Below, piece after piece: positions 1 through 5,968 of a DNA stretch of 9,070 nucleotides. The translations under genes and the position numbers were made by a program. Numbering within the stretch: the first letter of the stretch is position 1; every line of letters starts with the position of its first letter. A model generated the notes under the pieces. It did no database searches. It saw only the letters and a list, made by a program, of their open reading frames with translations, and was not told the origin of the DNA. This DNA is from an uncultured Prevotella sp. Lineage in GTDB: Bacteria > Bacteroidota > Bacteroidia > Bacteroidales > Bacteroidaceae. Location: NCBI GenBank assembly GCA_946623195.1, contig CAMOQW010000069.1:1-9070 (forward strand). The letters are read 5' to 3'.

Positions 1-2529
1 ATTATTCCGAAGGAGGTGGGCTATGTCAATAAGATTATCTCTAAGAAGTCACTGCGCGACATCATTGCCGATGTGATTAAGAATGTAGGCTTTGCCGAGG
101 CCTGCGAGTTCCTTGACGGTATCAAGAACCTGGGTTATCGCATGGCTTATGAGGCCGGTCTGTCGTTCAACCTCGACGATATCATCATTCCTGAGTCGAA
201 GAAAGACCTGGTGGAGAAAGGTAATGCCGAAGTGCAGCAGATTACTGAAAACTATAACATGGGTTTCATCACCGACAACGAGCGTTACAATCAGGTTATT
301 GATACGTGGACACACATCAACAACGACCTGGGTAACGTGCTGATGAAGGAGATGACCGAAGCCGATCAGGGCTTCAATGCCGTGTTTATGATGCTCGACT
401 CCGGTGCCCGCGGTTCGAAGGACCAGATTCGTCAGCTCTCCGGTATGCGCGGTCTGATGGCTAAGCCCCAGAAGGCCGGTGCCGAGGGCGCACAGATTAT
501 TGAGAACCCCATTCTGTCGAACTTCAAGGAAGGCATGTCCGTGCTAGAGTACTTCATCTCTACCCACGGTGCTCGTAAAGGTCTGGCCGACACTGCTATG
601 AAGACGGCTGATGCCGGTTATCTGACCCGTCGTCTGGTAGACGTCTCTCACGACGTGATTATCAATGAAGAGGACTGCGGAACGCTGCGTGGTTTGGTAT
701 GCACCGCCCTGAAGAATGGCGACGAGACCATTTCTACGCTCTACGAGCGCATTCTGGGCCGCGTGTCGGTGCACGACATCATTCATCCTTCTACCGGCGA
801 ACTCATTGTGGCTGCCGGTGAGGAGATTACCGAACCCATTGCCCAGATTATCGAGGATTCACCCATTGAGTCGGTGGAGATTCGCTCGGTGCTCACCTGC
901 GAATCGAAGCATGGTGTCTGCATGAAGTGTTACGGTCGCAACCTTGCCACTCGTAAGATGGTGCAGAAGGGTGAGGCCGTCGGTGTGATAGCCGCTCAAG
1001 CTATCGGTGAGCCGGGTACTCAGCTGACGCTCCGTACGTTCCACGCCGGTGGTGTGGCAGCCAATGCCGCAGCCAATGCCAGCATCGTGGCCAAGAACGA
1101 CTCGAAGATTGAACTGGAAGAAGTGCGTACTGTTCCGTTCGATGAGGACGGCCGTGAGTGCGAGATGGTGGTCAGCCGTCTGGGTGAACTCCGCTTTGTT
1201 GATGTCAATACCAAGATCGTGCTGTCTACCGTTAACGTACCTTACGGTTCGTCACTCTATTTCAAGAACGGCGATGTGGTCAAGAAGGGCGACAAGATTG
1301 CCCAGTGGGACCCCTTCAATGCCGTTATTGTGACGGAGTATGCCGGTACGCTGAAGTTCCACGATGTGATAGAGGGTGTCACCTTCCGTGCCGAGACCGA
1401 TGAAACCACAGGTCTGACTGAGAAGATTGTCACCGAGTCGCGTGATAAGCTGAAGGTTCCCACCTGCGACATCATTAGTACCAATGGCGACATCATCGGT
1501 ACCTATAACTTCCCCGTTGGTGGTCACGTGGTCGTGGAAGACGGCCAGACCGTCAAGACTGGTGAAACGCTGGTCAAGATACCTCGTGCAGCTGCCAAGG
1601 GTGGTGATATCACCGGTGGTCTGCCGCGTGTCACTGAGCTCTTCGAGGCCCGTAACCCGTCGAACCCCGCTATCGTTTCCGAAATTGATGGTGAGATTAC
1701 GATGGGTAAGGTGAAGCGTGGTAACCGTGAAATCATCGTCACCTCAAAGACTGGCGAGCAGCGCAAGTATCTGGTATCGCTGTCTAAGCAGATTCTGGTA
1801 CAGGAGCATGATGCCGTACGTGCTGGTACACCGCTGTCCGACGGTATCATTACACCTGCCGACATTCTGGCCATCAAGGGCCCCACGGCTGTTCAGGAGT
1901 ATATCGTCAACGAGGTGCAGGATGTGTATCGTCTGCAGGGCGTGAAAATCAACGACAAGCACTTCGAGATTATCGTCCGCCAGATGATGCGTAAGGTGCA
2001 GATCAACGACCCGGGTGACACGTCATTCCTCGAACAGGAGATTGTCGATAAACTTGACTTCGCTGAAGAGAACGACCGCATCTGGGGTAAGAAGGTGGTC
2101 ATCGACGCCGGTGAGTCAGAGAACATGCAGAAGGGCCAGATAGTAACTGCCCGCAAGTTGCGCGACGAGAACTCTATGCTGAAGCGCCGCGACATGAAGC
2201 TGGTGCAGGTGCGCGACGCCGTGCCTGCTACTTCGACGCAGATTCTGCAGGGTATCACCCGTGCAGCCCTGCAGACCAAGTCGTTCATGTCTGCTGCATC
2301 GTTCCAGGAAACCACCAAGGTGCTCAACGAGGCCGCCATCCGTGGTAAGGAAGACCATCTGGAGGGTATGAAGGAGAACGTCATTGCCGGTCATCTCATT
2401 CCCGCCGGTACCGGTCAGCGTGAGTTCGAGAAGATTATCGTCGGCTCCAAGGAAGACTACGAGCGTATGCAGGCCAATAAGAAGAACGTCCTCGACTTCT
2501 CTGAAGAGACAGTTCTGGAGGAGCGTTAA
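1..2529 (+). CDS. rpoC: DNA-directed RNA polymerase subunit beta' (C-terminal part, 5' end outside window)
   Basis: This is the largest catalytic subunit of RNA polymerase. The frame is open from base 1, and the true start and the Mg-binding NADFDGD motif lie upstream of the window, so about 842 codons of an expected ~1,400 are seen. The bridge-helix segment [19 protein letters not shown] lies at about nt 397-453. The second zinc site is complete, with Cys codons at 676, 898, 919 and 928. The trigger-loop first helix [16 protein letters not shown] is at 1006-1053 and the loop resumes at [16 protein letters not shown] (1606-1653). The ~180 residues between them match the position and size of the SI3 insertion of the E. 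coli type. LIPAGTG near 2395-2415 marks the conserved C-terminal clamp region. The frame ends at TAA, just before a terminator. Codon choice favours GGT, CGT and CTG, as expected for a highly expressed gene. rpoB is expected upstream. The identification is essentially certain. Confidence 0.98.
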   Translation: MIPKEVGYVNKIISKKSLRDIIADVIKNVGFAEACEFLDGIKNLGYRMAYEAGLSFNLDDIIIPESKKDLVEKGNAEVQQITENYNMGFITDNERYNQVIDTWTHINNDLGNVLMKEMTEADQGFNAVFMMLDSGARGSKDQIRQLSGMRGLMAKPQKAGAEGAQIIENPILSNFKEGMSVLEYFISTHGARKGLADTAMKTADAGYLTRRLVDVSHDVIINEEDCGTLRGLVCTALKNGDETISTLYERILGRVSVHDIIHPSTGELIVAAGEEITEPIAQIIEDSPIESVEIRSVLTCESKHGVCMKCYGRNLATRKMVQKGEAVGVIAAQAIGEPGTQLTLRTFHAGGVAANAAANASIVAKNDSKIELEEVRTVPFDEDGRECEMVVSRLGELRFVDVNTKIVLSTVNVPYGSSLYFKNGDVVKKGDKIAQWDPFNAVIVTEYAGTLKFHDVIEGVTFRAETDETTGLTEKIVTESRDKLKVPTCDIISTNGDIIGTYNFPVGGHVVVEDGQTVKTGETLVKIPRAAAKGGDITGGLPRVTELFEARNPSNPAIVSEIDGEITMGKVKRGNREIIVTSKTGEQRKYLVSLSKQILVQEHDAVRAGTPLSDGIITPADILAIKGPTAVQEYIVNEVQDVYRLQGVKINDKHFEIIVRQMMRKVQINDPGDTSFLEQEIVDKLDFAEENDRIWGKKVVIDAGESENMQKGQIVTARKLRDENSMLKRRDMKLVQVRDAVPATSTQILQGITRAALQTKSFMSAASFQETTKVLNEAAIRGKEDHLEGMKENVIAGHLIPAGTGQREFEKIIVGSKEDYERMQANKKNVLDFSEETVLEER

Positions 2530-2550
2530 GGCTACTGATTTTTGTCTATA

Positions 2551-2601
2551 AAAATGCTGACTATGGAGTGTAATGGATATTCCGTAGTCAGCACTTTTTT
2601 T
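2551..2601. terminator. Bidirectional intrinsic terminator between rpoC and the convergent remnant gene
   Basis: A 13-bp stem, TGCTGACTATGGA (2555-2567) with TCCGTAGTCAGCA (2581-2593), has one wobble position and a 13-nt loop. It is followed by a run of seven T (2595-2601) on the + strand and preceded by AAAA (2551-2554), which becomes a T run on the - strand. It lies 21 bases after the rpoC stop and 14 bases beyond the stop of the leftward acyltransferase frame. It can therefore end transcription from both sides. Confidence 0.88.
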
Positions 2602-2615
2602 CAACCTCTTAATCG

Positions 2616-3095
2616 TTACCCAACCATGTATTTGCTGCCCGGAATCAGCGAGAGGAGCTTCGTGGTGACTGCACAGCACAGGAATGTGAGCAGTCCGATA
2701 GCGGGAATCGCAAGCCATACTGGCAACAGCGGCTGGGCAACATCGCCGCCGATAAGCCATTCTGCTATAAACACAAGGAAGAAGATGTGCATCAGGTACA
2801 TGCCGAAAGTGAGCTTGGCCAGGCTGTTGATCCATCGGGGAGCCTTCTCGATGCTGGTGAACAGCAGGAAGGCACCAAAGGTGGCCAGCAGTACGTTAGG
2901 CGTGCAGAACTCCCACGACCACTCCATCATCGGAGTGTCCATCTGCACTCCTGGCACAGCCTTCCACCAGAAGCTCCATGCTGTAAACAGACCACCTGTC
3001 AGAAAGCAGACAGCTCCGACAGCCTGCCGCTTCTGCCTGTTCCACGTCAGATGCCTCTTACCTCTGTAAGTGGAGCAAAGTGAAACAAGCGGAAC
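2616..3095 (-). pseudogene. Acyltransferase_3 family membrane protein, C-terminal remnant
   Basis: The leftward frame is open from a stop at 3096-3098 to TAA at 2616-2618. Recognisable protein begins at about 3065 (RGKRHLTWNRQKRQ) and runs to the end. It holds four hydrophobic segments, including LATFGAFLLF and the family-typical closing helix FGMYLMHIFFLVF, followed by a last helix ending near LLSLIPGSKYMVG. This matches the C-terminal part of acyltransferase_3 proteins (OafA/WecH type), inner-membrane enzymes that O-acetylate or otherwise acylate sugars and normally have about ten helices over 330-400 residues. The N-terminal half with the catalytic His/Arg motifs is absent, and no ATG lies at the homology boundary; the only in-frame start I note is GTG at 2957, inside the homology. 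I read it as a gene that lost its 5' part. A frameshifted or misassembled intact gene is less likely, because I found no matching sequence in the other frames upstream. Confidence 0.62.
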
Positions 3096-3206
3096 TTAAC
3101 CCGATGTCCCAGCGGCCAGTGTCCCGACAACCTCCTTGACGGTGGTCACGTCCTGGCGGTTACCCTCGTATATCATGGTACACACAAGCAGTCCGCCGGT
3201 GTTCAT
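3096..3206 (-). other. Small open frame (36 codons) of unknown nature upstream of the acyltransferase remnant
   Basis: A leftward ATG frame starts at 3206 (MNTGGLLVCTMIYEGNRQ...) and stops at TAA 3096-3098. It is in the same reading frame as the acyltransferase remnant, and the frame is also open upstream of the ATG to beyond the start of the neighbouring + strand gene. I do not recognise the peptide; it contains no membrane segment or known motif. It could be the leftover start of the decayed gene, a piece of another gene joined by deletion, a real small protein, or chance. Its placement against the remnant is the only reason to list it. Confidence 0.25.
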
Positions 3207-3267
3207 GGGTGTTTTTTTCTTATGGCCCTTTAAACTTTTTCGTACTGCTTGCGTCTTATTGTAAGTT
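3207..3267 (+). other. Leader region of the outer-membrane barrel gene; no convincing promoter
   Basis: This short A/T-rich stretch precedes the ATG at 3268. It holds a seven-T run, and TAAACTTTTTCG is only a poor match to the Bacteroidota -7 element TAnnTTTG; no TTTG occurs at the right distance upstream. There is no Shine-Dalgarno sequence, which is usual in this phylum. The gene must be transcribed from this region or from a promoter buried in the preceding ~100 bases, because the terminator after rpoC separates it from that operon. Confidence 0.3.
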
Positions 3268-5775
3268 ATGAAAAAGCTATTTCACACCTTATTATTACTT
3301 GCGTGCGCTGCTTGTGCTATGGCTCAGGGCTTCGTACGTGGGAAAGTGCTTGACAAACAGACCGACGAAACCATGCAGTTTGTTAACATTGCCGTACTGA
3401 CGACGGCAGGCCAAATGGTGCGTGGTGCCATTACAGACGCCAATGGCCAGTTCAACATAGGTTCGCTACCCGACGGCAGCTACCAGTTGCAGGTGTCGTT
3501 TGTCGGCTACAAGACGCTCATCCGCAAATTTACCCTCACGCCGCAACACCGTCGTGAGCATTTCAATGCCCTCTACTTGAGCGAGGATGCCACCACGCTG
3601 AAGGAAGTCAGCGTAACCGGCCAGCGTTCGCAGATGAAGCTGGAGGTTGACCGCAAGACATTTACCGTTGATCAGGTGCTGGCAGCCGCAGGCGGTTCCG
3701 TGACCGACCTGTTGGAAAACATTCCTAGCATAGAGGTCACCACCGATGGCGAAATCTCCTTGCGTGGCAATTCCAGTGTGGAGGTATGGATCAATGGTAA
3801 GGCCTCAGGACTGACTACTGACAATCGCTACGAGATACTTCAGCAGATACCTGCTGAGAGCATCGAGAAGATTGAGGTCATCGACAACCCCTCGGCCAAG
3901 TATTCGCCGGAAGGTTCGGCTGGTATCATCAACATCGTGCTGAAGCGCGACCGTAAGGCAGGCTATTACGGTTCGATACAGGGCGGCGTAAACAAGCGCG
4001 GCGGCTGGAATACAGGTGCCAACATCAACTACTCCAGTGGTCTGTTAGAAGCTTACGCCAATGTGGGCTACCGTCGCCGTAAGGGCAGCGGCGGCAGTGA
4101 GAGTCAGCAGAACTACAAGCAGACCAACCAGTATCAGAACTATACGAGCGACAGTAAGAATCGCGGTGGCGGACTCTTCGCCCGCTTGGGCATGACGTGG
4201 CATCCTACGAAGGACGACGACATCTCGTTGGGCGGCATGACTCTGCAAGGCAACCATAAGGATGAGAACACCACGCCCTATCACTACGGCAGTATCGGGG
4301 CTTCGGCAGACACCTACCAGATGTTCCGACTGACCAAGGGCGATGGCGACCACCAGATGTATCATGCCGAAATGGGCTACGAGCACCGCTTCTCCGACAA
4401 GCATAAACTGACCGCCCATGCCGAGTACAACCGCTGGATGGGTGATAACGACAATACCTACCAAGACTCCCTCATCCACCTCGAAATCATCGATGCCATG
4501 CTCCTGCCAACACAGACCAGCTGGCAATACCGCCCCATGCACGTGCGCAACCGCTCATGGGAAACCAAGCTCGACTACGAGAACCAGATTACGGAAAACT
4601 TCAAACTGGAGGCCGGCTACAATGGTCGCTTCTCGCACGAGAACACCCCGCAGGAGTCATGGACCGCCGACAACTGGGCAGGTAACAACCGCGTGGAAGA
4701 TGAGAAATACTACAACCGCTTTATCTACTCGATGGACACCCATGCCTTCTACCTGACGCTGAACACCAAACTGGGGCCCTTGGGCGTGATGGCCGGTATG
4801 CGTGGCGAATATTGGAAGGTGAACACCGAGAGCTACGACTACGCACAAGAACACGGCCTAGCACAGAAAGAGGCCCCCTTTAAGAAAGACTTCTTCCAAC
4901 TGTTCCCCTCTCTGTTCCTGAACTACAACCTGACGGAGACTGCACAACTGCAGCTGAACTATACGCGCCGCCTACGCCGTCCTTGGGGCGGACAGCTCAA
5001 CTCGTTCAAGAACACCCGCGATGCCTCGATGGTGGAATTCGGCAACCCCGAGCTGACTCCGGAATATACGCACAGCATCTCGCTGAATTTCCTAAAGACC
5101 TGGGAAAACCACACACTCTCCATATCGACCTACTACCGTCCCACGACGGACGTCATGCAGCGCGTGCGCTACCAGAACCAGCAAGACGGACTGATGTATA
5201 TGACCAACATGAACCTGACCAAGCGCCAGAGCTTAGGCGTGGAGATTATCGGCAAGAACAAGCTGTGGCGTATCCTGGACCTCACCACTACACTCAATGG
5301 CTATTACAACAAGCTGGACGGCTTCGACTACCTCATCGAAGGCCAGCACGTGACGGGCGACGGCGACGAGAGCTTCTCGTGGGATGCCCGCCTGCTGGCT
5401 TCCGTCATCCTGCCTTACGACCTCTCCGTCCAGGCCACCGGCAACTACCGTTCGCGCGGCGTCATCACCCAGGGATACCGCAAACCCAATGCCTCGCTCG
5501 ACCTGGGCCTGCGCAAGACGTTCTTCAACAAGCGACTGGCAGTAGCCTTCAACATGCGCGACGTCTTCGGAACCCGACATTGGGAGAACTATACTGAGAG
5601 TGACACCTTCTGGCGCCATCAGAAGAACTGGCGCGACCCTAACTTCAACTTTCAGGTGACGTGGAACTTCGGCAATATGAACAACGACCGCAAACGCGGC
5701 AACCGTGAAGAGATGCAAGGTGGCAGCGAGGACGGCGGTGGTCAGGGCGGCTACGGCGGCGGTGGAGAAGAATAA
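3268..5775 (+). CDS. TonB-dependent receptor-like outer-membrane beta-barrel protein (OMP_b-brl_3 type) with carboxypeptidase-like regulatory domain
   Basis: This 835-residue outer-membrane protein probably takes up or binds a ligand that cannot be read from the sequence. It starts with a signal peptide (KK followed by LLLLACAACAMAQ, likely cut near Ala19/Gln20; Cys13 and Cys16 make a lipoprotein signal a weak alternative). Residues ~22-92 form a carboxypeptidase D regulatory-like domain (GxVxD, DANGQF, LPDGSYQLQVSFVGY). A TonB-box-like LKEVSVTG follows at 111-118. The plug at ~125-226 contains LLENIPSIEV, SLRGNSSVEVWINGK, IEKIEVIDNPSAKYSPEGSAGIINIV. The rest is a barrel rich in aromatic residues and in alternating patterns. 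The last predicted strand is FNFQVTWNF (793-801), followed by a polar, Gly/Glu-rich tail (808-835) instead of the usual terminal aromatic residue. The plug style and length fit the barrel family often annotated 'outer membrane beta-barrel protein' and not SusC. It stands alone, between a decayed gene and its own terminator. Confidence 0.9.
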   Translation: MKKLFHTLLLLACAACAMAQGFVRGKVLDKQTDETMQFVNIAVLTTAGQMVRGAITDANGQFNIGSLPDGSYQLQVSFVGYKTLIRKFTLTPQHRREHFNALYLSEDATTLKEVSVTGQRSQMKLEVDRKTFTVDQVLAAAGGSVTDLLENIPSIEVTTDGEISLRGNSSVEVWINGKASGLTTDNRYEILQQIPAESIEKIEVIDNPSAKYSPEGSAGIINIVLKRDRKAGYYGSIQGGVNKRGGWNTGANINYSSGLLEAYANVGYRRRKGSGGSESQQNYKQTNQYQNYTSDSKNRGGGLFARLGMTWHPTKDDDISLGGMTLQGNHKDENTTPYHYGSIGASADTYQMFRLTKGDGDHQMYHAEMGYEHRFSDKHKLTAHAEYNRWMGDNDNTYQDSLIHLEIIDAMLLPTQTSWQYRPMHVRNRSWETKLDYENQITENFKLEAGYNGRFSHENTPQESWTADNWAGNNRVEDEKYYNRFIYSMDTHAFYLTLNTKLGPLGVMAGMRGEYWKVNTESYDYAQEHGLAQKEAPFKKDFFQLFPSLFLNYNLTETAQLQLNYTRRLRRPWGGQLNSFKNTRDASMVEFGNPELTPEYTHSISLNFLKTWENHTLSISTYYRPTTDVMQRVRYQNQQDGLMYMTNMNLTKRQSLGVEIIGKNKLWRILDLTTTLNGYYNKLDGFDYLIEGQHVTGDGDESFSWDARLLASVILPYDLSVQATGNYRSRGVITQGYRKPNASLDLGLRKTFFNKRLAVAFNMRDVFGTRHWENYTESDTFWRHQKNWRDPNFNFQVTWNFGNMNNDRKRGNREEMQGGSEDGGGQGGYGGGGEE

Positions 5776-5780
5776 ACGAT

Positions 5781-5822
5781 AAAGAAAAAGTGAAGAATCT
5801 TTTGGTTCTTCACTTTTTCTTT
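5781..5822 (+). terminator. Perfect 17-bp hairpin terminator of the outer-membrane barrel gene
   Basis: The left arm 5781-5797 (AAAGAAAAAGTGAAGAA) is exactly complementary to 5806-5822 (TTCTTCACTTTTTCTTT), with an 8-nt loop TCTTTTGG. The T-rich tract forms the 3' arm, pairing with the A-rich 5' arm, a common layout for A/U-flanked intrinsic terminators. It begins five bases after the TAA stop at 5775 and isolates the barrel gene from the thiamine operon. Its loop also carries the -33 promoter element of the next operon. Confidence 0.87.
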
Positions 5823-5831
5823 GTACCTTTG
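5801..5831 (+). promoter_or_regulatory. Bacteroidota-type promoter (-33 TTTG / -7 TACCTTTG) of the thiamine-uptake operon
   Basis: TTTG at 5801-5804 and TACCTTTG at 5824-5831 are separated by 19 bp, matching the primary-sigma promoter consensus known for Bacteroides (TTTG, 19-21 bp, TAnnTTTG) at every fixed position. Transcription would begin about 5-8 bases after the -7 box, near 5836-5839. This is right at the first pairing element of the TPP aptamer, so the mRNA would carry almost nothing ahead of the riboswitch. The promoter overlaps the upstream terminator. Confidence 0.82.
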
Positions 5832-5838
5832 CAGCGCA

Positions 5839-5917
5839 ATTCAAGGGGTGCCGTCGTTTTGGCGGCTGAGATGATACCCTCCAACCTGATCCGGACTATA
5901 CCGGCGTAGGGATGAAT
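5839..5917 (+). ncRNA. TPP riboswitch aptamer (thi box)
   Basis: This RNA element binds thiamine pyrophosphate and represses the downstream uptake genes. Helix P1 is ATTCA (5839-5843) with TGAAT (5913-5917). P2 is GGGT (5846-5849) with ACCC (5876-5879). P3 is GCCGTC (5850-5855) with GGCGGC (5861-5866), closed by a short GTTTT loop, so this is a compact version without a P3a extension. The conserved CTGAGA (5866-5871), which recognises the pyrimidine ring, is present. The pyrophosphate side has ACCTGATC (5884-5891), P5 CCGG/CCGG (5891-5894 with 5901-5904), and the closing GCGTAGGGA (5904-5912). All invariant blocks of the family are intact, so it should be functional. It lies 51 bases ahead of the receptor start. 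Confidence 0.97.
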
Positions 5918-5933
5918 AGAGTATAAACTGCCC

Positions 5934-5960
5934 CCTTATTTATTAACAAATGTAATAAGG
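5934..5960 (+). promoter_or_regulatory. Putative riboswitch expression-platform hairpin in the receptor leader
   Basis: CCTTATT (5934-5940) is exactly complementary to AATAAGG (5954-5960), giving a 7-bp hairpin with a 13-nt loop that ends eight bases before the ATG at 5969. It covers AAGG, the only Shine-Dalgarno-like purines in front of the start. No U run follows, so control of translation initiation is more likely than termination. The overlapping CCCCTT (5932-5937) can instead pair with AAGGGG (5843-5848) inside the aptamer, which offers a simple on/off exchange. The hairpin is seen in the sequence; the regulatory role is inferred. Confidence 0.55.
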
Positions 5961-5968
5961 AAAAGAAA

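Noticed and set aside
1054..1596. Apparent insertion splitting the RpoC trigger loop
   Set aside because: It matches the SI3 insertion, a normal lineage-specific domain at this position in Gram-negative RpoC, so it is not an intein or a novel fusion.
2116..2835. Long open frame on the - strand across the rpoC end (239 codons)
   Set aside because: It lies antisense to clearly coding rpoC and runs through the terminator; its protein shows no recognisable family and reflects the codon bias of rpoC.
2542..3069. Open frame of 175 codons on the + strand after rpoC
   Set aside because: It begins inside the rpoC terminator and is antisense to the acyltransferase remnant, whose - strand translation has real membrane-protein features.
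3057..3070. Small inverted repeat CTTAC-CTCT-GTAAG at the break in the acyltransferase remnant
   Set aside because: Five base pairs are expected by chance; there is no matching copy or target duplication to support a mobile-element end.
4045..4542. Hydrophobic 165-codon - strand frame inside the barrel gene
   Set aside because: It is antisense to a well-supported outer-membrane protein; its Val/Leu richness comes from complementing Asp/Asn/Tyr codons.
5233..5844. 203-codon - strand frame at the end of the barrel gene
   Set aside because: It is antisense to the conserved barrel and crosses the terminator; no recognisable protein family.
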